DNA from: Betaproteobacteria bacterium
Lineage (GTDB): Bacteria; Pseudomonadota; Gammaproteobacteria; Burkholderiales; Usitatibacteraceae
Assembly: GCA_019449455.1 (NCBI GenBank)
Contig: JAGRPO010000040.1
Location: forward strand, 1 to 39,538
DNA length: 39,538 bases
Direction: 5' to 3'
Below are positions 30,592 through 37,966 of this stretch, piece by piece; the stretch's first letter is position 1; every line of letters starts with the position of its first letter. Made by a program: the position numbers and the translations under genes. Below the pieces are notes generated by a model. The model saw nothing but the letters and a program-made list of their open reading frames with translations, did not search any database and had not been told where the DNA came from.

Positions 30592-31853
30592 CGGCCCACG
30601 ACCTGCATGCCCAGCGGCAGGCCGCGCGGGCCGCGACCGGAGGGCATGGTGATCGCCGGGAGCCCCGCCATCGACCACAACGAGCAGAAGGTGGCGTCGC
30701 CGGTGTTGCCCAGCCCCTCGGGCGCCTCGCCCACGGCGGGGATCGTGACGATGGCATCGCACCCGTCGTAGAGCCCGTCGAGCCAGCGGCGATACTCCTC
30801 GCGGCGCGCGAGGTTCTTCGCGTGCTGCTCCGGGGCGATGGCCTTGCCGCGGTCGAGGGCCTCGGTCAACGGCCGCGACATCTGCAGGCGGTGCCGCGAT
30901 TCGAGCGAGGCGAATCCGCGCGAGGCGTCGTAGTCCATGATCGCCCCGACCACGGTCCACGCCGAGTTGAAGGCCGGCGGCAGCGGCACGTCGCGCACCA
31001 GCGCCCCCGCGTCCTTGAGGTTGGCCACGGCCTCGGTGAAATTCGCCTGCTGCGCCTCCGAGGCCAGCGACCACTTCGGCGTCCTCACCACCGCCAGCCG
31101 CGGCGCATGCCCGAGCGGGGCGAGGGGCACGGCGAGCGAGCGCATGCCGGCACGGATGCCGGTGGCCTCGTCGCGCAGGTCGAGCCCCATGAGGCAGCAG
31201 CCGAACCAGGCCGCGTCCTCCACGGAACGCGCGAAGACGCCCACGTGGTCCAGCGTCTTGCTGAACGGGAACACGCCGTCGCGGGAAATGGCGCCGAAGC
31301 TCGGCTTGTACCCGACGACGCCGCAAAACGCCGCCGGCCGGATCACCGAGCCCAGCGTCTGGGTGCCGATGGCCACCGGCACGAACCCCGTTGCCACCGC
31401 CGCCGCCGAGCCGCTCGACGAGCCGCCGGGCGTATGCGCGTTGTTCCACGGGTTGCGCGTCTTGCCGGGCTGGCGGAAGGCGAACTCCGTCGTCACCGTC
31501 TTGCCCATCACCAGCCCGCCCAGCGCCTCGAGGCGGCGCACGAGCCCGGCGGAGCGCCCCGGCACGTGGTTCGCGAAGATGCGCGAGCCCATGCGCGTGG
31601 GGATTCCGCGCGTGGCGATGATGTCCTTCACGCCGACCGGAACGCCGTACAGGGGCAGGTCCTTGAGGATTCCGCCGGAACGCTCCTCGGCCTCGGCCAT
31701 GGCGCGCGCGGGCTCGAACCATTCGAAGGCCTGGATGCGCGGCTCGAGGGCCGCGACCCGGTCGTTGAGGGCCTGGACGTAGTCCGGAACCGTGAAACGG
31801 CCTTCCTTGAAGGCGGCGTGAAGGGCGCGAAGGCCGAGGGTGTGGGGTTCCAT
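30507..31853 (-). CDS. Amidase (amidase-signature family)
   Basis: A 448-residue amidase-signature hydrolase. The Ser-cisSer-Lys triad is visible: Lys76 in GVPVGVKDII, Ser145 in the GGSSSGSAAAVA signature, and Ser169 in TQTLGSVIRPA, with the 24-residue spacing typical of the family. It hydrolyses amides; the substrate cannot be told, and its membership does not imply GatA, since no gatB/gatC genes are present. It starts 44 bases after the GlcG/HbpS gene and may be the third gene of the riboswitch-headed operon. Its 3' end overlaps the convergent membrane protein gene. Confidence 0.92.
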   Translation of the reverse strand: MEPHTLGLRALHAAFKEGRFTVPDYVQALNDRVAALEPRIQAFEWFEPARAMAEAEERSGGILKDLPLYGVPVGVKDIIATRGIPTRMGSRIFANHVPGRSAGLVRRLEALGGLVMGKTVTTEFAFRQPGKTRNPWNNAHTPGGSSSGSAAAVATGFVPVAIGTQTLGSVIRPAAFCGVVGYKPSFGAISRDGVFPFSKTLDHVGVFARSVEDAAWFGCCLMGLDLRDEATGIRAGMRSLAVPLAPLGHAPRLAVVRTPKWSLASEAQQANFTEAVANLKDAGALVRDVPLPPAFNSAWTVVGAIMDYDASRGFASLESRHRLQMSRPLTEALDRGKAIAPEQHAKNLARREEYRRWLDGLYDGCDAIVTIPAVGEAPEGLGNTGDATFCSLWSMAGLPAITMPSGRGPRGLPLGMQVVGRYREDERALQVAAWCEAVLGVRMGLAGD

Positions 31854-31897
31854 CCCGCTATTCTGCCCGCCGGATCGGGCGCGGCCAACCCGCACGT

Positions 31898-32326
31898 TCA
31901 GGCGAGGGCCTGCCTGAGGGCGTCGATCCCGGCCTGGGCGACGATCTCGTCGTCGCTCGCTTTGACCCCCGAGACCCCGATGGCGCCCACCAGCTGGCCG
32001 TCGATCTCGACGGGGAGCCCGCCCTGCAGCACCACCGGGTCGCCGCCGGCGGACAGGAACGAAAAGCGCCCCTTGTTCACCATTTCCTCGAGGATGCGGG
32101 TAGGCCGCTTGTAGGCGACCGCGGTCCTGGCCTTGCCCATGGCGGTGGCCACGCTGGAGTACTGGGTGCCGTCGATGCGGTGGACGAGGAGCGCGTGGCC
32201 CCCGTCGTCGGCCACGGCGATGACCACCTTCCATCCGTTCTTCGCGGCGCAGGCCTCGGCGGCCTCGGCCATGAGCCTGGCCGCCTCGAGGGTCAGGGCC
32301 TTTTTCGTGTGCAACGTGACGGGCAT
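31898..32326 (-). CDS. GlcG/HbpS family (DUF336) protein
   Basis: A 142-residue protein of the HbpS-like fold: TLEAARLMAEAAEACAAKNGW, KVVIAVADDGGHALLVHRIDGT, ATAMGKARTAVAYKRPT, VEIDGQLVGAIGVSG and DDEIVAQAGIDALR are typical. Members bind haem or small molecules, or sit in metabolic operons without a known role. Length is normal and no signal peptide is seen. It starts 16 bases after the small LysR-type gene, and GGAGCG precedes the ATG, so the two are almost surely cotranscribed. Confidence 0.9.
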   Translation of the reverse strand: MPVTLHTKKALTLEAARLMAEAAEACAAKNGWKVVIAVADDGGHALLVHRIDGTQYSSVATAMGKARTAVAYKRPTRILEEMVNKGRFSFLSAGGDPVVLQGGLPVEIDGQLVGAIGVSGVKASDDEIVAQAGIDALRQALA

Positions 32327-32342
32327 GGGGCGCTCCGGGGTG

Positions 32343-32696
32343 TCAGGCGCCCGATGATACCTCCACGGGCGCGGCCGGCCGTTGCACCGGCCCCCCGGTC
32401 GCGAGCAACGCCTCGCGCCGCCCGTCGAAGCGGTCGATGGAGTCGAACATTTCCTCGCAGAGCGCGACGACCTCGCGCCCCAGGGCCGTGGGTTCCATGC
32501 GCCTGCCCTGAGCCTCGAGCACGGCGCCCCCCACCGCGTCGGCGAGCTTGCGCACCAGGCAGGAAACGGTGGGCTGGGCGAGGGAGAGCTCCTCCGCGGC
32601 GCGGGTCACGCTGCCGTGGCGCACGCAGGCCTCGAAGGCGACGAGCTGGGGAAAGAAGCCGTGGCGGAAGAAGCGTCGGAGTCGGGTGCGGGTCAT
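32343..32696 (-). CDS. Stand-alone LysR-type DNA-binding domain protein
   Basis: A 117-residue protein. Residues 14-85 match the complete N-terminal winged helix of LysR regulators (FFPQLVAFEACVRHGSVTRAA, then LSLAQPTVSCLVRKLADAVGG, then GRRMEPTALGREV). There is no co-inducer domain: the chain ends after the linker helix with a Pro/Ala-rich tail. The next gene begins 16 bases later, so there is no room for a frameshifted remainder. AAAGGA lies 5 bases before the ATG. The leader carries a manganese-type riboswitch. It may bind DNA constitutively as a dimer through the linker helix, or be a degenerate relic. Both are inferences. Confidence 0.8.
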   Translation of the reverse strand: MTRTRLRRFFRHGFFPQLVAFEACVRHGSVTRAAEELSLAQPTVSCLVRKLADAVGGAVLEAQGRRMEPTALGREVVALCEEMFDSIDRFDGRREALLATGGPVQRPAAPVEVSSGA

Positions 32697-32752
32697 CGCG
32701 TTTCCTTTCAGGTTGGCCAGCCGATCCGCCCCGCTCCCGTCGCCGGAAACGA

Positions 32753-32786
32753 AGCGGCCTTTGCCCCGGTCGGGACAAAGGCCGCT
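32753..32786 (-). terminator. Second hairpin of the riboswitch expression platform
   Basis: An 11-base perfect stem, AGCGGCCTTTG (32753-32763) with CAAAGGCCGCT (32776-32786), has a 12-base loop. On the minus strand it is followed by a weak U-rich TTCGTTTC. It repeats the CCTTTG/CAAAGG core and the GAAACGAA flank of the upstream hairpin, 41 bases away. Possible second terminator. Confidence 0.45.
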
Positions 32787-32796
32787 GAAACGAATG

Positions 32797-32925
32797 GACC
32801 TTTGCCGCGAACTGGCAAAGGTCTCGCTAACAAACCTGCGCGTCACGCCGCGCCGCTTGCCGATGGTACCGGGGCGAATGCCCGTCTTGACGACACCACC
32901 GTAAAAGCTACTCCCCTTTGTAGGG
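32797..32925 (-). promoter_or_regulatory. yybP-ykoY-type (Mn2+) riboswitch
   Basis: On the minus strand the leader has CAAAGGGGAGTAGC (GGGGAGTAGC at 32907-32916), a GTCGTCA element, and GCGAGACCTTTGCC ending at 32814. These are the conserved 5' and 3' ends of the yybP-ykoY aptamer. Stem P1 pairs CAAAGG (32915-32920) with CCTTTG (32816-32821). The same CCTTTG is part of GACCTTTGCC (32814-32823), which pairs perfectly with GGCAAAGGTC (32797-32806) downstream, giving two exclusive folds. In known cases Mn2+ binding stabilises P1 and switches on export genes. Here the next gene is a LysR-type domain. Recognition is by memory of the consensus, not by a covariance search. Confidence 0.78.
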
Positions 32926-32952
32926 CTGCCCCGCTCTTCGCGGGGCAGGCGA

Positions 32953-32981
32953 TTTATAAACGCAATGTCCCCACCGCGCAA
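32953..32981 (-). promoter_or_regulatory. Promoter of the riboswitch transcript
   Basis: On the minus strand, TTGCGC (32976-32981) and TATAAA (32953-32958) are 17 bases apart. The expected start at about 32946 lies directly before a 9-base GC hairpin (32926-32934 with 32940-32948) and then the aptamer. It is a strong, correctly oriented sigma-70-like promoter. Confidence 0.65.
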
Positions 32982-33158
32982 CTCCGGGCGCTGCCGCGGG
33001 GCGCGCCGGGCTTCCGCGATCGCGTAAGATGGCGCATCGCAACCGATTGTATCCAAAGCGCTTTTTATTCCAAGGGTCAAGCCGCGCCGGGCCCGGTGCG
33101 ACCTCGGTCCAACGGCACGGCCCGGAACCTGTGGGAAAATTGCGCGTCACAGTTAACT

Positions 33159-33686
33159 ATGACCGCCATGCTCAACCGCCTGCCTTCCCGCGTCCTCTTC
33201 GCTGCCATGTTCGTGGCGAGCGCCTCCCTCATCGCCTTCGGCCTCGCCTTGCAGCACGCCGTGGGGCTCGAACCCTGCCCGATGTGCATCCTGCAGCGCT
33301 ACGCGTTCGTGACGATCGGCGTGGTGGCGCTCATCGCCGCCATCCACGGCCCGGTGGGCATCGGGGTGCGCGTCTACTCCCTGCTCATCGCGGGGCTCGC
33401 CATCGCGGGCGGAAGCGTCTCGGTGCGCCAGTCGATCCTGCAACGATTCCCCGCCCCGGAGGCCGCGAACTGCATGGCGGGCGACCTCGATTTCCTCCTC
33501 GGCAACTTCCCGCTGGCCCAGGCCCTGCCGAAGATCTTCGCGGGCACCGGCGATTGCGCCAAGGTCGAGTGGAGCCTCCTCGGGCTTTCGATCGCGGAAT
33601 GGGCGCTGGTGTGGTTCCTGCTGTTCGTCACGACGGCTGCCTGGCTCGCGTTCTTCCGCAAACGCGCGGCCGCGGCCGTTGCCTGA
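33159..33686 (+). CDS. dsbB: Disulfide bond formation protein DsbB
   Basis: A 175-residue inner membrane protein with four hydrophobic segments. The first periplasmic Cys pair is CPMC in GLEPCPMCILQRYAF. The second pair is Cys in AANCMAGDL and Cys in GTGDCAKVEW, as in DsbB. It reoxidises DsbA and passes electrons to quinone. Two ATGs are possible (33159 or 33168). No good Shine-Dalgarno sequence is seen; the short TTAACTATG stretch may indicate a very short leader. The stop overlaps the PhoD TTG start by 8 bases. Confidence 0.93.
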   Translation: MTAMLNRLPSRVLFAAMFVASASLIAFGLALQHAVGLEPCPMCILQRYAFVTIGVVALIAAIHGPVGIGVRVYSLLIAGLAIAGGSVSVRQSILQRFPAPEAANCMAGDLDFLLGNFPLAQALPKIFAGTGDCAKVEWSLLGLSIAEWALVWFLLFVTTAAWLAFFRKRAAAAVA

Positions 33687-35220
33687 CCGCCGCGTCTTCC
33701 TCCGGCGCGCCCTCGCGCTCGCCGCCTCGGGCTTCCTGGCACCGGCCATCGCACGCGCGCGATCGCGGGCGAGGTTCTCCGGCTATCCCTTTTCCCTCGG
33801 CGTCGCCTCCGGCTCGCCCACGGCCACCGGCTTCGTCCTGTGGACCCGGCTCGCCCCGGAACCGCTCTCCGGCGGAGGGCTCGGCCCGGAGTCGATCGAG
33901 GTCCGCTGGGAAATCGCCGACGACGAGAAGTTCTCGCGCGTCGTGAAGCGCGGCACCGCCAGCGCCGACGCCTCGCGCGCGCACGCCGTGCACGTCGAGG
34001 CCGAAGGCCTCGAGCCGGCGCGCTGGTACCACTACCGCTTCACCTCGGGCGGCGAAGCGAGCGCGGTGGGACGCGCGCGCACGGCGCCGGGCGCGGGTGC
34101 CGGCGACGAAAGGCTGCAGCTCGCCCTGGGCTCGTGCCAGCACTACGAGCAGGGCTACTTCGCCGCCCATCGCCACCTCGCGGCCGAGTCGCCCGATCTC
34201 GTGGCGTTCGTGGGGGACTACATCTACGAGTCGAGCCGGCGCAGCGGCAGGGTCCGCGAGCACCGCACGCCCGAGCCGAGGACGCTTGCCCAGTACCGCG
34301 ACCGCTACGCCCTGTACAAGACCGATGCCGACCTGCAGGCCGCGCATGCCTGCGCCCCGTGGCTCGTGACCTGGGACGACCACGAGGTGGCCAACGACTA
34401 CGCCGGCGACCGCGGGCAGGACCTCGACCCCGGCTTCCTCGCGCGCCGCGCCGCGGGCTATCGCGCCTGCTTCGAGCACCTGCCGTTCCGGCCGAGCGTG
34501 CTGCGCCCCGACGGGGAATACCGCCTCTACGGCACGCACGCGTGGGGGGCGCTCGCGAGCCTCTTCGTGCTCGACGACCGCCAGTACCGCGCGCACCAGG
34601 CCTGCCCGAGGCGCTCGCGGGGAGGCAGCAACGTCGTGGGACCGGACTGCGAAGAACGCACCCGGGAGGGCCGCACGATGCTGGGCGCGGCGCAGCAACG
34701 CTGGCTCGACGGCGAGTTCGAGGCGTCGAAGTCGCGCTGGAACCTCATCGTGCAGCAGACGCTGATGGCGCCCGCGGGCCGCCCGACCGCCGGCGGCGTG
34801 CAGCACTGGACCGACGGCTGGGACGGCTATCCGTGGGCGCGGGCCCGTCTTCTCGAGTCGCTCGCGCGGTCGGGCGCCGCCAACCCCGTCGTGCTGGGCG
34901 GCGACGTTCACGCCAACTACGTCGCAAACCTGCATGCGCGGCCCGGCGACGCGCGGTCGCCGGTCCTCGCCGCCGAGTTCTGCGGGACATCCATCTCGTC
35001 GTCGGGACCGAATCCGAAGGTGGTCGCGGCGATCCGCGACGCGAACCCGCACATCGTCCACGCCGATGGCTCGAGGCGCGGCTATGTGATGCTCGACATC
35101 GGCCGCGAGCGCCTCGAGGCGCGCCTGCGCGTGCTCGACACGGCGGCGCGCGCCGACGCCGCCGTTTCCACCGCCGCCACCTTCGCGGTGATCGCCGGCC
35201 GCCCGGGTCTCGCCGCCTGA
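33679..35220 (+). CDS. phoD: Alkaline phosphatase D-type phosphoesterase, Tat-exported
   Basis: A 513-residue PhoD-family metallophosphoesterase. The N-terminus DRRVFLRRALALAASGFLAPA is a twin-arginine signal, so it is exported folded. The Fn3-like PhoD_N domain covers about 30-140. The metallophosphatase core shows LGSCQHYEQGYF, VAFVGDYIYE, TWDDHEVANDY and LGGDVHANY. PhoD enzymes hydrolyse phosphodiesters and monoesters with Ca2+/Fe3+. The start is TTG at 33679, overlapping dsbB by 8 bases; no ATG lies before the Tat motif. No Pho box is seen, and expression probably depends on dsbB read-through. Confidence 0.9.
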   Translation: MPDRRVFLRRALALAASGFLAPAIARARSRARFSGYPFSLGVASGSPTATGFVLWTRLAPEPLSGGGLGPESIEVRWEIADDEKFSRVVKRGTASADASRAHAVHVEAEGLEPARWYHYRFTSGGEASAVGRARTAPGAGAGDERLQLALGSCQHYEQGYFAAHRHLAAESPDLVAFVGDYIYESSRRSGRVREHRTPEPRTLAQYRDRYALYKTDADLQAAHACAPWLVTWDDHEVANDYAGDRGQDLDPGFLARRAAGYRACFEHLPFRPSVLRPDGEYRLYGTHAWGALASLFVLDDRQYRAHQACPRRSRGGSNVVGPDCEERTREGRTMLGAAQQRWLDGEFEASKSRWNLIVQQTLMAPAGRPTAGGVQHWTDGWDGYPWARARLLESLARSGAANPVVLGGDVHANYVANLHARPGDARSPVLAAEFCGTSISSSGPNPKVVAAIRDANPHIVHADGSRRGYVMLDIGRERLEARLRVLDTAARADAAVSTAATFAVIAGRPGLAA

Positions 35221-35228
35221 AAAAGAAA

Positions 35229-35255
35229 AACGCCGCGGGACTCCCGCGGCGTTTC
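35229..35255. terminator. Bidirectional terminator
   Basis: A perfect 12-base stem, AAACGCCGCGGG (35229-35240) with CCCGCGGCGTTT (35244-35255), has a 3-base loop. On the minus strand it is followed by a long T-rich run (TTTTCTTTTT), on the plus strand by TTT only. It serves phoD and the convergent small gene. Confidence 0.88.
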
Positions 35256-35284
35256 ACTCGCTCCGATTGCGGCTGGAAGCCCGG

Positions 35285-35527
35285 TTACTTGACCGCGAGG
35301 ATCTTCATCGCCTTGGCCAGGGTGTCCACGGAATCCTGGTGCTTGCCCGCCTTGTGCAACGCCTCTCCGTCGGCGCGGAATTTCTTCACGTCCTTCATCT
35401 GCGCTTCCGAGAGCTTCGGGTTCTTGGCGAGCGCTTCGTCGATCTTCTTCATGTCGGCCGGGCAGTGGAATGCGAGAGCCGAGCCGGCGAACAGCATCGC
35501 GGCGACGGCGGCAAAGGCGCGTTTCAT
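35285..35527 (-). CDS. Small secreted helical protein, unknown function
   Basis: An 80-residue protein with a signal peptide (about 1-19, ending GSALA). The mature 60 residues are charged and mainly helical: FHCPADMKKIDEALAKNP, then LSEAQMKDVKKFRADGEALH and a KAMKILAVK end. One Cys is kept after cleavage. The pattern resembles a degenerate helix-repeat (TPR-like) peptide, but I cannot name a family. GGAG precedes the ATG at 35527. It is a single-gene unit ending at the terminator at 35229-35255. Confidence 0.78.
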   Translation of the reverse strand: MKRAFAAVAAMLFAGSALAFHCPADMKKIDEALAKNPKLSEAQMKDVKKFRADGEALHKAGKHQDSVDTLAKAMKILAVK

Positions 35528-35596
35528 GGATGGAGGCTCCTCTACGGTTATGGTGGGTGAAACGGGCGGAGTCTAGCGCAGCGCCGGCGGCAGTGC

Positions 35597-37201
35597 ATGA
35601 TTGGGGCTGCGATGCCCGAATCCCGCCTTTCCCTGCCCGACGCACCCGTCGGCCCGTACGACGCTTCCGGATTCCGGCTGGCCACGGGCGCGACGGCGGG
35701 TGAGACACTCATCCCGGCCGCCCGGTTCCTGTTCGCCTCCGAGACGATCGCGGTCCCCGTCGCCGGCCCGCACGCGGGATTCGCGAGGGGGACCGACCCC
35801 TTCGCCGACATCGCCGCCTGGGCCGCCACGGGCGCCCCGCTCACCCGGCCGCCGCTGGTGTGGATCGCATCGCCGGAGCGAAAGACGGGTGCCGGGATCG
35901 CGGCCGACGGCAAGTCGTTCGGGGAATCGGGCCCGCGCGCGCCCCTCGCCCTCGTGCCGAGGATCGCGCTCAACCGGTCGTGGGTCGACGCGTCCACCTT
36001 CGCCTACCTGTCGCGGCGAACGGTGACCATGCGAGGCGAGACGAAACCCGGCGGCGAATTCGTCGCGCGCACGCTCTGGCCGGAAGACTGGCGGCTCGAC
36101 GAGGGCGCGCCGGCCGTCCGCCTTTCCGGGTCGCCCACGCCCAGGCTCGCCATCCGGGGCCTTCTTCGAAGCGCGCCGCGCGGCGGCGCCGATTCGCCTC
36201 CCGAGACGCACCCCGTCTGGGAGCGCCAGCCCGGCCGTCGCGATTGGGCCGGCCGCCCGGTGCTCGCCTTCGTCCTCGATGGCGCGCAGGGCGACGACGA
36301 CGAGGCTTGGGGCGGGCACTTCGCGCTGGCCACGGGGCGCATTCCCGCCGGCGGACGCCTCTCCGACCTCCTCGTGGCGAATTTCTACACCCTCGACACG
36401 GAGAGCGAGAAGGGCATCCTTCCGGCGCCGGCGCCGCTCGACAATTACCTTGCCGACCTGAACAGCGGCCAGGCGTGGTACCGGCCGTCCTACGTGATGC
36501 TCGCGATCCTCGGCGACGAGCGCGCCCCTGCCCTCGTGCAGGGCGCCCTCAACCGCCTCTACCTGCAGTTCTGGCGGCACCAGCTCGAGTACCGGCACTC
36601 GACGATGAACTGCGCCGCGATCAGCGTGGACGTGCTGCGCGCCCTGGGCTGGGCGCTGCCGCCTCGCGGGCCCTCGGGCCCGGCGCGCGCCTGGCTGTCG
36701 ATCCCCGCGAAGATGTTCGCCGAAGGACGGCTCGCGGCCGCGCGAACGGCCTTCGAGTACCTGAGCGAGGACCGCACGCGGCTCATGCCGTCGGCGGCGT
36801 TCGAGGAAGCGGTGTTCGGCCTGATGCAGCTCGGGGAAAAGGGCGCGGGTCCCGCCGACGGCGCGCTCGCCCGGATGCTCGCCGATGACCTCGTCGCGCT
36901 GGCGGGCGTGCGGCTGCCGCAGTTGCCGTCATCGCGCCCGTTCGGGACCTGGCCCGCGGCAAACCCGCGCGAATACCTGGGCGCCTTGCCGACCGACCCA
37001 TCCGACCTCAAGGTCGTTCCGGTGCCGCCGCGTCCATTCCCGCCCGAGCTGCGCGACGCCGATCTCCTGCCCGCTCCGGCGCGCCGCTCCACCTGGCCGA
37101 TCGCGATCCTGACGCTCGTCGGCATCGTGCCGATCGCGTGGCTCGCGGGCGTCGCATGGCGCGCGCTCCTGCGCGCCCGGCCCCAGGGGCTCGTCCGCTG
37201 A
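35597..37201 (+). CDS. Membrane-anchored protein with Cys/His motif, unknown function
   Basis: A 534-residue protein (529 if the ATG at 35612 is used). It has a largely soluble body and one C-terminal hydrophobic helix (WPIAILTLVGIVPIAWLAGVAW, about 507-528) followed by RALLRARPQ, so it is probably tail-anchored. In the middle, DNYLADLNSGQAWYRPSYV, then YRHSTMNCAAISVDVLRALGW, contains His-Ser-Thr-Met-Asn-Cys, which resembles papain-like or NlpC-like active-site layouts. This is only a pattern. No named family is recognised. No signal peptide is seen, which leaves the topology open. Confidence 0.62.
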   Translation: MIGAAMPESRLSLPDAPVGPYDASGFRLATGATAGETLIPAARFLFASETIAVPVAGPHAGFARGTDPFADIAAWAATGAPLTRPPLVWIASPERKTGAGIAADGKSFGESGPRAPLALVPRIALNRSWVDASTFAYLSRRTVTMRGETKPGGEFVARTLWPEDWRLDEGAPAVRLSGSPTPRLAIRGLLRSAPRGGADSPPETHPVWERQPGRRDWAGRPVLAFVLDGAQGDDDEAWGGHFALATGRIPAGGRLSDLLVANFYTLDTESEKGILPAPAPLDNYLADLNSGQAWYRPSYVMLAILGDERAPALVQGALNRLYLQFWRHQLEYRHSTMNCAAISVDVLRALGWALPPRGPSGPARAWLSIPAKMFAEGRLAAARTAFEYLSEDRTRLMPSAAFEEAVFGLMQLGEKGAGPADGALARMLADDLVALAGVRLPQLPSSRPFGTWPAANPREYLGALPTDPSDLKVVPVPPRPFPPELRDADLLPAPARRSTWPIAILTLVGIVPIAWLAGVAWRALLRARPQGLVR

Positions 37202-37207
37202 CCCGGT

Positions 37208-37966
37208 TCAGGCGGCCAGCGCGCGCGCGCCGTCCCAGAGGAGCTTCATCCCCACCAGGGTGAGCATCGTGTAGGCCACCCGGTAGAAGGCGTTCTGCGA
37301 GATCCGGCGCATGAGCCACACGCCCAGCCAGATGCCGAAGGGCGCGAGCGGCGCGAGCACGAGCGAGGTGAGGAGATTGCGCGCGTCGAAGAGGCCGAGC
37401 CAGACGTAGGGCACGAGCTTCACCGCGTTGATCACCGCGAAGAAGATCACCGTGGTGCCCACGAGGATCGCCTTGTCGAGCTTCTGCGGCAGGAGGTAGA
37501 CGCTGAGCGGCGGCCCGCCCGCGTGCGCGATCGTGCTCGCCAGCCCCGAGAGCGTGGACCAGAGGAAGCCCCTGGACCGGGAGGGCGTCACCGCCGGCGC
37601 GCTCGTGCCGCCCTGGTGCATCCGGTGCGCGACGAACGCAAGGGCCATGGCGCCGAGCACCGCGCGGATCACCGCCTCGCTGAAGTAACGGAAAGTGAGC
37701 GCGCCCAGCGCGATGCCCGTCACGCCGCCCGCGAGCAGCAGCCCGAGGTTCTTCCGGTGGAAGGTGCCGCGATAGGCGACGAGCCCCGTCGCGTCCATCA
37801 CCAGGAGGATCGGCAGCATGATGGCGGCGGCCTGCGGCGTGGGAACGGCCAGCGCCACGAGCGGCGTGGCCATGATGCCCAGGCCGCTTCCGAACCCGCC
37901 CTTGGACACGCCCATGATCAACACGGCGGGGATGGCCACCGCGAAGAAGAACGGGTCGGTGATCAC
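37208..37966 (-). CDS. TauE/SafE family sulfite/anion exporter
   Basis: A 252-residue membrane protein of the TauE/SafE (DUF81) family. Two repeats of four helices are suggested by VLIMGVSKGGFGSGLGIMATP near the start and SGLASTIAHAGGPPLSVYLLP in the middle, each carrying the family's G-x-G and A-x-x-G-G signatures. Members move sulfite, sulfoacetate or other small organosulfur anions. The GTG start at 37966 overlaps the SDR stop (GTGA), so the two are coupled. The cargo is unknown. Confidence 0.88.
   Translation of the reverse strand: MITDPFFFAVAIPAVLIMGVSKGGFGSGLGIMATPLVALAVPTPQAAAIMLPILLVMDATGLVAYRGTFHRKNLGLLLAGGVTGIALGALTFRYFSEAVIRAVLGAMALAFVAHRMHQGGTSAPAVTPSRSRGFLWSTLSGLASTIAHAGGPPLSVYLLPQKLDKAILVGTTVIFFAVINAVKLVPYVWLGLFDARNLLTSLVLAPLAPFGIWLGVWLMRRISQNAFYRVAYTMLTLVGMKLLWDGARALAA

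Noticed and set aside
32697-33080. Longer reading of the LysR-type gene, starting at 33080
   Set aside because: It would translate the riboswitch and both hairpins. The ATG at 32696 has its own AAAGGA ribosome site and matches the LysR N-terminus.
33045-33080. AAAGCGCTTTTT considered as a terminator on the + strand before dsbB
   Set aside because: The stem is only a few bases with no loop, so it is too weak to call.
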